This document shows positions 11,981 through 22,235 of a DNA stretch of 64,000 bases, piece by piece; the first letter of the stretch is position 1; each line of letters begins with the position of its first letter. The notes under the pieces are model-generated. The model ran no database searches and was not told the DNA's origin. It saw only the letters and a program-made list of their open reading frames with translations. Source of the DNA: Stachybotrys elegans. Lineage: Eukaryota; Ascomycota; Sordariomycetes; Hypocreales; Stachybotryaceae. The stretch is taken from positions 1,488,001 through 1,552,000 of the forward strand of contig JAGPNK010000010.1 in NCBI GenBank assembly GCA_020746835.1, in the 5' to 3' direction. Both the position numbers and the translations under genes were made by a program.

Positions 11981-13615
11981 TTAGTCCGTCTTGGGTGCCT
12001 CCTTGGCACTGTTGGTGGCCGAGTTGGGCTGCTTCTCTCCCTCAATGGTCGACATGTAATGCTCTCCAGGCGTCTCGCCTTCCCAGTCCACATCGGTAAG
12101 GTAGGCAAAGTCGAGACCACGGAGCTCGCAAGTCTCGCTGGCTCGGATGTGCATGCCGGGGATCTTGTTGATGACAAAGAGCAGCAGGCAGGAGACGAAG
12201 AAGGACCAGGAGGCGCAGGTGACGGCTCCAGCGAGCTGGAGGCCCATCTGGCGCCAGTGCTGGTTCCACCATCCGCCGGCGTACGAGTCGCCGCTGACGC
12301 CGTCGAGGGCAGGGACAAACTGGGCGGCGAAGAAGCCAGTCAGGATGTCGCCGACAACACCTCCGACACCGTGAATGGCCCAGATATCCAGACCGTCGTC
12401 GACAGAGATGAGGTACTTGTACTTGGCGACGTAGAAGGACACGACCGAAGTGATGAATCCGACGAGGGCAGCGACATAGACGGGCACTATCCACAGGGTT
12501 AGTACAAGTGACGAAAGATCGAAGCGCTGGTCTACGTACCAAAGCCTGCTGCAGGGGTGATTCCGACAAGTCCTCCAATGATTCCAGAGCAGAAACCGAG
12601 GAGACTCAGCCTCTTGGTGTAGTAGACGTCGAGCAGGGCCCAGGCAATTCCACCACCGCAAGCCGCCAGGTTCGTGTTGACGACGACGTAGATGGATCGC
12701 AAGCTGATGTTGGCGGTACTGGCGCCGTTAAAGGCGAACCATCCAAACCAGATGAAGACTGTGCCGATGCACATGAGGAGCGGGTTGTGCGGCTTGAAGT
12801 GAATGGCGCGTCGGCGCTCGGATGTGGTCGAGTCGGAAATTCGGGGGCCGAGCATCAGGGACCAGGCGAGGGCACCGAAGCCAGAGGCGATGTGGACGGG
12901 GCCCGAGCCGGCAAAGTCGTAGAGACCCAGGTTGTAGAGCCAGCCGCTAGGGTTCCATTCCCAGTAGGCGAGCCTGAAGGCTGTTTGTTAGCTGGGGGTG
13001 ATCTCGATGTTGGGATAAGCGACCGGTGTCTGTCGTCGACGTACGGGTAGTAGACAAAGGTTGTCCAGCACAGCAGGAAGAACATGCTGGGCCAGAGCCT
13101 TCCGCGCTCGAGCATTGCGCCAGCCAAGATCATGGCGGTGGCGGTGACGAAGGTAAAACCGAAGGCCGCATCTGTAGAAACCAATTGGTCAGTACGGCGA
13201 CACAAAGCCAGGACGGTCGCTTCTAAAACATACACAGGATGTCCGGGACGTCGGAGTTGGCCATGGAGGGCGCGGCGAGGACATTCTGGAAGACGGCGAG
13301 AGATAAGTCGCCGAGGATCGGATTCGTGGTTCGCGACTGGTAGAGCGAGTAGCCGTAGATCCAGTACTGGATGCCGCAGGCGCAGGCGCAAAACAGACTC
13401 TGGAGGAAGATTGTCAAGGCGGCCTTGCGGCGGTGCATGCCCGCGTAGAGGAAGCCGATGGCGGGCGTGATCTGCCAGCACAGGATGGTGCAGACGAGCA
13501 GCCAGCACAGGTCGCCCTTGTCGTAGGGGGCATTGAGATCCTGAGTGATGGGGTCGCCGCCATTGGGGTTGACGCTGTAGTCGGGGAACTCGGTGACGGG
13601 GGTGATGGTAGACAT
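11981..13615 (-). CDS. ammonium transporter (Amt/Mep family)
   Basis: Plasma-membrane ammonium permease. Four exons on the minus strand (13615-13234, 13171-13045, 12973-12540, 12486-11981) give 482 residues. Features: hydrophobic TM1 region LCWLLVCTILCWQITPAIGFLYAGM; the Amt signature DFAGSGPVHIASGFGALAWSL in TM5; FIWFGWFAFNGAS; NLAACGGGIAWALLD; the pore-His region DIWAIHGVGGVVGDILTGFFA; and a cytosolic tail that begins near the conserved CELRGLD and DVDWEGE stretches. A first-choice splice at 12980 breaks the frame; the acceptor at 12974 restores the conserved YYPLAYWEWNPSGW. Five consensus GATA sites lie upstream, consistent with AreA-type nitrogen control, which is known for fungal Amt genes. 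It could be MeaA- or MepA-like; I cannot separate the two. Confidence 0.95.
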
Positions 13616-15056
13616 GATGGGCGCGAGCTGGCCTGGCTTGCTGAGCTGCAAGCTTCTGGCTGTCGAGAAAGGGAGATTCTACCCGTCAGGTGTGCGGCAG
13701 CGGCAGCGTCAGCGTTGCAGCGGGCGGTCGATCAAATGCAGATGCAGCATCCCTATATACCCCAGCCCAGCCAAGGCCAGCCAGCATCCCGCTATCTCGC
13801 ACAGAGAGAGAGGCAGACGCAAGGCAAGGCAACACAGCGCGCGCCAAGTCTTCAGCTCGTGCCACCGCACTGGGGCCTTTCCAAAGGATATCGAAGCTCC
13901 ACTGGGGACGAACAGTAACAGCTTGGAATAGGGCCGGGGTGGGCTAATCAGGATTGTCAGGATTGGATTGTTCAGGGAGTGGGCATGGCGATTGCCGCTT
14001 GAGCTCGGGATGACGAGGCATGGCAGCGTGCCAGCAGAGGGACGGGACGACGGGCTTATCGCGTGCCAAGATGCGTTTGTCTCGGAAAGGTGGTTGTAGG
14101 GGGCAAAAGTGGCTGTTCAGAGTTTAGTCCATGCCGGGGATGACGAGATTACCACCGACTCAGAGATAAGGGATCCTCGTCTATTGGTGCTTCTGTTATC
14201 TCTGCGCCCGGGGCCTCCGACTCGGCCAACTTCCCGCAGCTTTGTATTGGCAAAGGCAGACATGGGGGGTGATCTGGCCTTCAGACAGATGCGAAATGCT
14301 GCTGCTTTATATCGCATTTCAGCGCTCCTTGCCATAGGATGTATTTCTCCCAGCGTCAAGTCTAGTCCAGCGCCAAACCATCACCAAGGCAAGCCATCGT
14401 GTCTCATAGTCTTGCCTGTCCGACGATAAGCCGACGATCGCCAAGCCTCAAGCCATTTTGGGAAGGTCTAGGCCGAGCGGGAGGGGGGAGGGTAAAAGTT
14501 TCCCGAAACCAGCTGGGACGTCTCGAGTGTTGGTTGTGCACTGGGCCAACACTGAAGCTGGAGAACTGATATCGGATGCTTAACTTGACTGTGATCCATC
14601 GACTAGCAATCAATATCCCCACTGGCCCAACCCACCCCCACACGGAACGGCTGACTGGTGTGAAGCTTGGACTTGGCACACGATAGTCGACTAGAGGGCG
14701 AAGCTGATAAGATGGGTGGATTCTCCCCAGATGCTTCAATGATATGAGATGTATTTCGACCTAGATAATTCCCCAGAAAGGCCAAAACACCAGAATCCAT
14801 CTCCTACGAAACTGGCTGAAAGACAATAAAAACCATAAACTGTATCCTATTGCTAGGCCCAATAAGCCTCTAGACAGCATATTCATGGGGATCTAGTAAT
14901 CCCTAGCTAAAGCGGAGACAAACAGACTCGAGCTGGCCATGGTTGTTTCATTCAACTTGTCTCTTTGAGCAGGTGATTGAATAGCCTGTTAGAACCGATA
15001 GACTCACTTGACCATTAGAAACCTTCCTCACTCGGCATGAAACATTGCATAGCCCG
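13616..15056. other. intergenic, ammonium transporter promoter
   Basis: No gene seen in 1.4 kb. It separates the 5' end of the ammonium transporter from the 3' end of the Zn2Cys6-ankyrin gene, and holds the GATA sites listed separately. Confidence 0.5.
14055..14711. promoter_or_regulatory. cluster of GATA (AreA/HGATAR-type) sites
   Basis: Core sites GATAA, each in an HGATAR context, occur at 14055-14060 (as CTTATC), 14165-14170, 14196-14200 (as TTATC), 14425-14430 and 14706-14711, i.e. five in about 660 nt upstream of the ammonium transporter. AreA/NIT2 binding to clustered HGATAR sites is established for nitrogen-regulated genes; function here is inference. Confidence 0.4.
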
Positions 15057-16500
15057 CTACTCGTTGGAAACGAAGTAGCTCAGAAGTTCCTCGAAATAGT
15101 CGCGGTCTGCCTGGGTTTCCACAGACTCTAAATATTCCCTCAAGTAAAAAGACGCAACATTCCCATATTCGTCTTCAAGGTCTGTGTCAATCTCGGGGTT
15201 GGTGATAAGAAGACGTAAAAGGGAAAGACTGTTTTGCCGTGAAAGGTCGCTGCAGCGCTCAAACCAAGCTCTGCAAAGACAGAAGATATGTAAAGCAGTA
15301 TGCCCATTATGGTCCTGACAATTTATCGGAACATGATGGTCCAGCAGCAACTGAGCTGCGTTGATAGTGTGTTCATGGAAGAGCACATGGCGACAAATCA
15401 TGTGCAAAATAGTTTTCCCCTCCACATCTATTGTCTTAACATATTGAGGCTCGTTAAGACAAATCCATTCGATGTTGTGATAGTCTGTAGGGCCGTCGAA
15501 GAGATCGTCCAAGTGTCGCCATGGATGTGTCGACCTATGCAAATATGGGATATCTTCAGCCAGATCGAGGTAACCTTCATGGAGAAGGCGGGAATTGACG
15601 CGCCCCACCTCCATACAAGCCCTAAGGTAAGCTCTGATGGATGAAGTGCATGCCGGGTTGTCAAGGTAGAAATCCTTTCTGACAGCCCTGCGGACTTGTT
15701 CCTCCAGTATTCGTATGCCACGGTCTGTATGGCCGGCGGTCCAGCTTAATTTGCCCATGGCAGACGCATGTGGCTCGGAAAGCTCCCAGTCGAATTCACC
15801 TGGCCCCATAGCATCCCCAATCTCATCGACAGGTATCAAAATATTGGAATCAAAACTCAGCCTGTCATATCGCGGGCCTTCGAGAAAGTAGGGACCAGAG
15901 ATGATCAGGGTGAACAGCAGGGTTTGCAGGATAAGGTCTTGGGCATCAAGGGCTGTGCGATAGAGGAATATAAGCTCGCAATTGAGTTTCTCAGCAAGCT
16001 TTTCCATTGTGTCGTCTAGCTTCGTGTCCTCTCTATCTCCGGGAGGAGAAGCATCATCAAGTGCCCTCCCCCACGCGAGGGCGCACAGACTGGAAATGCG
16101 GTGAGCATTGTGTCGACTTGGCCAGCAGTCGTCAATTGAACTTACAAATTCTTAACCCTTCCCTGGATGTCATCAGAAGCCCTAGACGGTGACAGTGGTG
16201 GCGCTGTAGAAGAAGTGCTGGTGCGGTTTCTGGCGACTGGAGTGGAGGCGGAAGCAGAAGCTGTTGTATTCTCGGAGCAATCAAAGCCTTTGGACTGGCA
16301 ACGAGTGCATCTCTCACCAGGCTGCCGCTCGGCTGGAAGACACTGTCATATCGGTTAGTCGGTTACTTGGATACAGGGCTCTAGAGTAAATGGGACACCT
16401 TTTGCTTGTCTTTTCGGCATTGTTCGCATTTGTAATAGGCATAACGACCACGCTTCTTACGCGGAGGTTCGCTGGATGATGGTCGACCGGAGAGGTTCAT
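15057..16500 (-). CDS. Zn2Cys6 zinc-cluster protein with ankyrin repeats
   Basis: Predicted nuclear DNA-binding protein. Three exons on the minus strand (16500-16399, 16342-16146, 16089-15057; 102+197+1033 nt) close in frame to 443 residues. Residues 14-19 are basic (RKKRGR) and precede a complete zinc cluster CX2CX6CX10CX2CX6C (residues about 25-54: CEQCRKDKQKC, then CTRCQSKGFDC). A Ser/Thr-rich linker follows. The middle segment ELIFLYRTALDAQDLI precedes the hydrophobic stretch LLFTLIISGPYFLEGP. About three ankyrin-like units follow, with GKTILHMICRH, NGHTALHIFCL and a final EDEYGNVASFYLREYL. Without splicing, the first exon ends in a stop after KQK and the ankyrin part looks like a separate gene; the spliced frame argues for one protein. 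The target genes are unknown. Confidence 0.75.
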
Positions 16501-16657
16501 GGTAGAATCAAACCTGAGCGACGATTGAATTCGAAGGGAAGGGCTTGGTAAGAAAGTTGTGAAAAGGGGTTGTGGTTGAGGCGAGTGCTTGTCACCCAGA
16601 TATGGCGACTTTCCTTGCCTTATATTTGAGCAGGACAAGTTTGTCTCGTGGCAATGG

Positions 16658-16702
16658 ATTGCGATAAATGGGTTGCGATGAGGATTGCGACGAGGATTGC
16701 GA
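16658..16702 (+). repeat. short tandem repeat with ATTGCGA core (left part of array)
   Basis: ATTGCGA occurs at 16658-16664, 16684-16690 and 16696-16702, with a one-base variant (GTTGCGA) at 16672-16678. The last units are spaced 12 nt (unit GATTGCGACGAG). Orientation is opposite to the copies further right. Confidence 0.8.
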
Positions 16703-17542
16703 CGAGGGGGCAAGGACATCATAAACGGCCGCCTTAGAACGTGTGATGGACGTAAGGCCCCACTCACCCGTACAGCAGCTGTGCCGGGTTCGTAGCCAGA
16801 AGAGGGTCATTGCTCCCATGCAAGAAGTTTTAAGTGCGGTGCCCCGCTCTAGCTTCCTAGATTCCATCCAACAGTCCTTTTGGGTGGTGCATTGGTCGGT
16901 GCAGCTGGGGGGTCCAAGGGCCAGCTCATGCACGTAAGATGGAGGCAATGAGGTGGCGGCGGCGCAGGTGTCGTGTGTGCCTAGTGATTTCTACAGCAGC
17001 CTCAGCCTCGGTTACGACAGTGACGGATTCCAGGCTAGTCGTGTCTGCATATTCCAAGCACATGTACGCGGTGGCATGGAAATCGTACATAAGGGGTATT
17101 CTTCTGGCCAATAAATGCATGCGAGAAAAGAGATAAGATGGGATGGGGCGTGTGCTGTAACCCTGCCCGGTTCTATTTGTCGCCATTGGAGCTGACTGGC
17201 TTTCCCCCCCTCCCTAATGCATTAGATATGACACATCCAGAGGGAGTAGCCTCAACCTCAAGGTTCAGGGTTGCTCCACAGCCAATAAGAGGCAAGCAGT
17301 TGCAAGGCAACGATGTGGGAGATGGAGACAATCACACAGCGCGGTCCGAACCTGCGAAGTCAGAAGTGCACCCATGTTTTAAATCCTCCTGAAATATTCT
17401 CACCCCGGGCTGCTGGTCAGTACCAGAGTAGGTAGGTAGTGAATATCAGATACCTTAGTATGAGTAGCAGAACGAGATACCTCGTGCTGAAAAGTAGCAA
17501 GATGTAGGTAGGGTGCTTTCATATCCATGGAGGTCCCACGAC

Positions 17543-17650
17543 GCCATCGCAATTGTCGCAATGCCTGTCTGCACAACGACGGGTGCCGGCTGGCTGGTGA
17601 AGGGGGGCGGCCAATTATGAGGCCATCGCAATTGTCGCAATCATCGCAAT
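17543..17650 (+). repeat. 20-bp direct repeat with TCGCAAT cores (right part of array)
   Basis: GCCATCGCAATTGTCGCAAT is found exactly at 17543-17562 and 17622-17641. Each copy holds two TCGCAAT cores 9 nt apart, and the second copy is followed by a further core at 17644-17650. A sixth copy in this orientation is at 17794-17800. Confidence 0.85.
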
Positions 17651-17975
17651 GCAGCCTGTTCTTGTGCCCATTTCCCCGTCCCCGTCCCAATCCCCCTGTC
17701 CCATTTCTGCCACATCTCCCCCTGACCAACCCATCTTTTGGGCATGGGGGGGGGGGAGTGACGTACCTCTGCTGCTGCACGTCCACCCCAACGTCGCAAT
17801 CTCGTGCATCCAATGACTAGTACTATACACAGGTAGAAAGGCTGTGGTATGAATTCATATATTAAAGTCTTGAAATCTCCCCGTCCTAAGCTCTCCGTCT
17901 TCCTACTTATGCCACACATCTCTTTACTTTATGGAGTCTCCCTTGCTATAATCCAAAGCACGCACTTCTTCCCCA

Positions 17976-18296
17976 ATGCCTTCCTTGACGGACGAGGCTC
18001 TTATTTCCCTCTTCGGGGGCGTTTTTGTTGGTATCCCATCTTGTATTGTTTCCGTCTTGGCGATACGAGACATCTGGATCAAGCGGCGTGGTACCCGTCA
18101 AGGTGATTCAACATTACCATCACACCGGTCTATTGGCTTGGCTGACGATGAAGACTTAGTTGACATGGAAGCTCAGCCACAAGTAGCCCCCTCCCCTACA
18201 CTGTCAACCATCTCGCACCATGAACAGTATGGACATGCGACTATCACCGAACCGCCTCCGACGTTGACCGATACGCATGCCACGAATCGAACGTAA
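17976..18296 (+). CDS. small putative single-pass membrane protein
   Basis: Open frame of 106 residues starting at an ATG. Residues about 9-30 (ISLFGGVFVGIPSCIVSVLA) form one hydrophobic segment, followed by the basic stop-transfer sequence IKRR and a polar, Pro/Thr/His-rich tail. There is no signal-peptide cleavage site of note. I do not recognise a family. It lies divergently to the Zn2Cys6-ankyrin gene and shares its promoter region. Support comes only from the ATG, the TM-plus-basic pattern and the absence of anything else here, so it may not be a gene. Confidence 0.4.
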   Translation: MPSLTDEALISLFGGVFVGIPSCIVSVLAIRDIWIKRRGTRQGDSTLPSHRSIGLADDEDLVDMEAQPQVAPSPTLSTISHHEQYGHATITEPPPTLTDTHATNRT

Positions 18297-18713
18297 ACCA
18301 AGGCACATAGACCCACGGTCGAAATAGGAACATTGCAGAGCACGCGTCATTATAACAAGGTTTTGCCGGAGTTGGGATACCACAGCGCAGTCATTTACAT
18401 TCTTCACTGGCCTTGGCCTATCACAGAGTGTTTTGGGTCGCTGGTCATGAAGCAAAGCTTGGCCCTTACATGGAAAGCAGGAGGAGAGGAGACCGGGGAT
18501 GAGTTGACTACACAATAAAATATAATTATTTGAGATCTCTGTTTCTTTCCAAGTATCATATACTGATTGGATATCGCCTTTATCGTTGGAGGAGGGCTCC
18601 TCGAAGTCGCCGGCCTATGTCCCATTGGGGCATATAATATAAATGATGTTTGGTCCCTCTACATCAGCAAATAACATGGGCTTTCTGCAGTGGGACATGG
18701 GTGCCAACGCCGC
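18297..18713. other. intergenic with dispersed-repeat relic
   Basis: Between the small membrane protein frame and the 3' end of the AA9 gene. Holds one copy of a 68-bp diverged repeat at 18565-18632. No gene seen. Confidence 0.5.
18565..18632 (+). repeat. 68-bp diverged dispersed repeat, copy 1
   Basis: Aligns without gaps to 53839-53906: 54 of 68 positions match and 12 of the 14 differences are transitions. The longest shared run is CTCCTCGAAGTC. Probably a relic of a mobile or duplicated element. Confidence 0.6.
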
Positions 18714-19497
18714 CTAGTTCGCGCCGGTCCATACAGCCGGTCCAGGGAAGTGGTAGGAGGTGTAGCTGGTGTACAAGTTGAATCGGATACCAGGGTCACT
18801 GCGGGTGTAGAGCGACGGGCCCGAAACACCGGCCGAGGGGGCGACACTGCCACTACCGCCGACACGGATGTTGAGGCACTGCGGGTACAGCTGCGCACCG
18901 TTATCACTGCTCGCGCCGTGCAGGGCAATGATCTCGTGTCGGATCACGTAGTCTCCGGGCCGGAGGTTTCGCGGAATGGTGGTGATCGAGGTAAAGTTGT
19001 TGGCAATCAGCGTGTCCGTGACCCAGGTCTGCCCGCTCACAATGGCGGCCTGGCTAATCTTGGACCAGCGGAGGTTGGATACGCTGCCTAGAGGGGTGTC
19101 AGTATCATGCATTAACCAGAAGCTATGGCGTATACGTACTCGAGTAAGGGGAGATGTAGTTGATGATGGGACCCTTGTGAGATTCGGGCCAAGTGTTCCA
19201 GAAGAAGGTAATGTCCTGACCAGCATTGACATTGATGAAGTTCCTACCGGCAGTAGCGCTCTTGTGACAGTTAATATCAGCGGAGCCCAAGCTGGCGGGT
19301 TCGATGAAGCCCAGGTCCTGGTTCAGCGAGTTCCATCCGGCTGTGGCGGGAGCCTGGCCAGCCGGGTAGTAGTACCACACGGGGTCGGCGCCGGCCGTCC
19401 AGACGCCGTTGACTCGGACGCCCGAGACGAAGCCATGGGCCGAGACGAGCCCCGGTACAAAGGCCGCGAGGCTGAGAAGGGCAGTGACGGGACGCAT
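18714..19497 (-). CDS. AA9 lytic polysaccharide monooxygenase (former GH61), secreted
   Basis: Copper enzyme that cleaves cellulose or related glucans oxidatively outside the cell. Two exons (19497-19140, 19087-18714) give 243 residues. The signal peptide (about 20 residues, ends VSA) leaves a mature N-terminal His (HGFVSGVRVNG), the first ligand of the copper histidine brace. The second brace histidine is in FFWNTWPESHKGPIINYISP. Downstream are RPGDYVIRHEIIALHGA and the Gln/Tyr site AQLYPQCLNIRVGGSG, all typical of the AA9 core. It has no linker or CBM1, so it is a single-domain enzyme. A TATA element lies about 95 nt upstream. Confidence 0.93.
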
Positions 19498-20336
19498 GGT
19501 GATTGGGTGTGGGATAGTAGCAGATTGGATTAACGATCAATGCTGTCGATCTACTGGACATCATATCTGTTCCATGAGAGTAGATGTCCCTCTTTATACT
19601 AATTCCATCAGCTGAAGACGTTCTGCTTGCTAACCAGCTGACGCACCCCTCTGCGCTCATTCGTGGAAGAAACTTGATCAAATCATGAACCAAGAAACAC
19701 TACTCCATTCTCTCTCTCGCCAACTTCTTACATTCAACAGGTTCTATGCCGAGTCCAGCTCAAACTGCCGCGGCTAGGCGAAAGGCTGCCTCACAGAAAA
19801 GCCCCCACTCTCCTCGGGATGCATGCCGGGGCGGACAAGCATGATCCGCAGTTCCATCTCGGTGTCTAGCTCGGCGCGCACGTATATTAACTGTCACAGC
19901 GCCTTCCAATAAGACTTCGCTCGGCACAAGGGAGGCCTTCCTCTTTCATGGCCTGCGTACGGGTATGTCGCACTGTATATTCTGACAGCTGCCATGGAAC
20001 ATTGTGACGTGAGATCGCTCGGCAAGGGGGCTTCGGAGACATGCACGTGGAAAGCTTGGCTCTCATGCACATGGTCGTAGAAGGCGAGGGGACTGCAGGG
20101 AATGTATTCTTTGGCGGTAGCTTGTGTGATTCTTTACGTTATCGCACCATCAGATAGAGGGAAAAGGTGCGACATCTTGACGAATCGGGGCCGCTGCGTC
20201 CGACCACCGCAGTCGACGGGATCTAGATCTCGAGCTCTACAGGATACTGGTTGCTACATTTCCACATCAGCATTGCCCATAAACTAAGCACCCAATGCTC
20301 GGCTATAAGCCTTCTTTCCTTCTCTGTTTCCATCGC
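19498..20336. other. intergenic
   Basis: AA9 promoter and the 3' flank of the acidic protein gene. No supported gene in 0.8 kb. Confidence 0.5.
19592..19597 (-). promoter_or_regulatory. TATA box of the AA9 gene
   Basis: TATAAA on the minus strand, 95 nt before the ATG at 19497. Confidence 0.45.
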
Positions 20337-22235
20337 TCACTCCCAAGACCAGCACGACGGGTGGAGAGCCTGAACGACCCGCTTGGCCAACTTCTCGTCC
20401 TCCCTTCTCCGTCCGTACATCATCTTGCATGCCATCTGGGACCAGCACTTTTGGAAGCTTCCATCCAGGTTCATGTAGGCAACCAAGACATTCTCGTGCA
20501 GCATGGCGTGCAGCAGGCCGGCATACCCGCCCACCATCTCGTCATTCTCCCTCCGCTGAAGCTTGGTCAACCCGTAGCTCGGCCACTGAATCCGGTACTG
20601 GTGTGGCTGGTGGCGCACCCGCTCCTCGCTAGGCGTGATGGTGGCATCATTGGCGTCGATGACGCTGTGCATCGTGAACCAGTCCTTGTCCGGCAACGAG
20701 TCTACGTTGTCGCAGCGGCTCCTGAAAATGCCAAGGATACGCTCTTGCAGCATCTTGTCACGCTGTCCTCTATGCGGCTGCAGTCTCCGCGGCCCCGTAG
20801 GTTCCCGGATCAGATGGTGGCCCACGCACAAGTCGGCGTCGTTGCAGAGGACGACTTTGTTGCCGCGAAATTTGTGGAATGAGTGGAAGGCGCGCAGGCC
20901 GAGATTCCACACGTGAAAGGTTCGCTCAGGGCAGCTGTTGGAGTGGTCCACCGAGCCCGTCTCCTCTGCTACCGCGCATGTCTGGCACTTCTTGACCTTG
21001 TCTGGGAAGGGTTCGTACGCTTCCGCCAGATCCATGTGGGATAGGTAAGGGTGCTTCTCGGGCTGGTCGAGATGGCCTCGCACCATCTCCCGGAGCTCTA
21101 TGGGAGACTTGCCCATCACCTTGTCGAGGAGAATCCCTTGGTTCCTCTCCACCCGCCGATAATGGCCAGCTTGTCTTGCATCGAGAACAAATTGCCGAAA
21201 GCGCCGGAGGCCCGGAGTACTGACCCATTCGTACTTCTCCTCGTCATTCTCCTCGCCGTCCTCCCCACCGTCCTCCTCACCGTCCTCCTCGTCATCATCC
21301 TCTTCATCCTCTTCCTCATCTTCCTCCTCCTCATCCCCGTCATCCTCCTGTTCATAATCGTCTTCCTCATTGTCCTCCTCGTCCTCCTCCCCACCATCTT
21401 CTTCAGCAACCTCCTCGTTATCCTCCTCACTGGCTGACTGGCCATCCTCAGCCCCTAAACTGAAGCAATAATCAGGGGTGTCGCAGATAGGCCCGTCGGT
21501 GTACAGGTACTGCCAGGCAAGCGGCTTCTTACCACCCTTCTTTTCGGGCTCACCGTGCGACCATCCTGAAGCATGTGGGAAGGGCTCGTAGATCGGCTTG
21601 TCTCCCGGAGCCGGGGTCCAATGCTGCATGCCTGTCGTACCAGGTAGTGCCATGTATGCCTCGGGCGTGAGTGCAGTGAACCCAACCCTGTTTTTCTCCA
21701 GGCGTAGATCATCGTCCATCTCATAGATGTGCGTCGTCGTCCATCTGAAATCCTCCTCGTGTCTATTCTCGGCCCAGATCTTTCGGAGATGAGCTAGCAG
21801 CGCCTCGTCAAGCAAGAAGACCAAGTCCAGGTAAGCCTTGAGTCTTTGCTTGCCAAAGGGCTCCTTGGGCAGGTCAGCGGCTAGAAAGGATTGGCAAAAC
21901 AAGGCTTTGGCGATGAACAGGATTGTGCGGGCAGCGATGAAATTGCCGTTGCCGGGTGTCTCAAGCTCCGCCAATGCCGTGGCTGCCTCGAGGTACTTCT
22001 CGTAAGTCCGAATGTATTGCTTTTCGGCATCGACGGCATCTTCCCCAGTGAGCTCTTCGGATATCTTGAAGGCAGCCAAGTCGCAGATGATGTCGAAGAA
22101 TCGACTGAGCAGGGCCTGGACGTCTTCTGGGGTGGCCTTTGACTGGCCTTTGACGACAGAGGTAATATCGACGGTAAGAGTGTCGAGCCTATCGCGAATT
22201 GGCTCGACAAATGAGACAACCACGTCCACCGACAT
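20337..22235 (-). CDS. uncharacterised protein with long Asp/Glu tract
   Basis: Single-exon gene of 632 residues starting at ATG 22235. I recognise no family. Residues about 1-150 look helical (SRFFDIICDLAAFKISEELT; ARTILFIAKALFCQSFLAAD). A central Pro/Gly-rich part (PGDKPIYEPFPHASGW) leads into an almost purely acidic tract, residues about 266-335. The C-terminal half is compact, with conserved-looking Cys/His residues (KKCQTCAVAEE, HSNSCPERTFHVWNLG, VLCNDADLCVGHHLI). There is no signal peptide or TM segment. The long acidic tract suggests a nuclear or chaperone-like protein, but that is only inference. The other frames over this gene are also open because the DNA is GC-rich. Confidence 0.75.
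   Translation of the reverse strand: MSVDVVVSFVEPIRDRLDTLTVDITSVVKGQSKATPEDVQALLSRFFDIICDLAAFKISEELTGEDAVDAEKQYIRTYEKYLEAATALAELETPGNGNFIAARTILFIAKALFCQSFLAADLPKEPFGKQRLKAYLDLVFLLDEALLAHLRKIWAENRHEEDFRWTTTHIYEMDDDLRLEKNRVGFTALTPEAYMALPGTTGMQHWTPAPGDKPIYEPFPHASGWSHGEPEKKGGKKPLAWQYLYTDGPICDTPDYCFSLGAEDGQSASEEDNEEVAEEDGGEEDEEDNEEDDYEQEDDGDEEEEDEEEDEEDDDEEDGEEDGGEDGEENDEEKYEWVSTPGLRRFRQFVLDARQAGHYRRVERNQGILLDKVMGKSPIELREMVRGHLDQPEKHPYLSHMDLAEAYEPFPDKVKKCQTCAVAEETGSVDHSNSCPERTFHVWNLGLRAFHSFHKFRGNKVVLCNDADLCVGHHLIREPTGPRRLQPHRGQRDKMLQERILGIFRSRCDNVDSLPDKDWFTMHSVIDANDATITPSEERVRHQPHQYRIQWPSYGLTKLQRRENDEMVGGYAGLLHAMLHENVLVAYMNLDGSFQKCWSQMACKMMYGRRREDEKLAKRVVQALHPSCWSWE
21232..21440. repeat. trinucleotide-rich low-complexity tract (Asp/Glu coding)
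   Basis: Plus strand is built of TCC/CTC/ATC/TTC triplets, encoding the acidic tract of the minus-strand gene. Likely to vary in length between strains. Confidence 0.8.

Larger units (their letters stand above)
16501..17975. promoter_or_regulatory. divergent intergenic region with TCGCAAT motif array
   Basis: 1.5 kb between the 5' ends of the Zn2Cys6-ankyrin gene (minus) and a small plus-strand open frame. It holds nine exact copies of the 7-mer TCGCAAT/ATTGCGA, described separately, and a G10 run near 17748. No coding sequence was supported. Confidence 0.5.

Noticed and set aside
12973..12980. Ammonium transporter acceptor at 12981
   Set aside because: It breaks the frame; the AG seven bases further restores the conserved YYPLAYW sequence.
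12042..13508. Other long open frames across the ammonium transporter
   Set aside because: GC-rich shadow frames; the hydrophobic Amt signature lies only in the spliced minus-strand frame.
15057..16007. Separate ankyrin gene starting at ATG 16007
   Set aside because: The upstream frame is open and joins the zinc-cluster exons exactly in phase, so a single gene is the better model.
17400..17830. Overlapping open frames on both strands
   Set aside because: They run through the TCGCAAT repeats and have no protein-like features.
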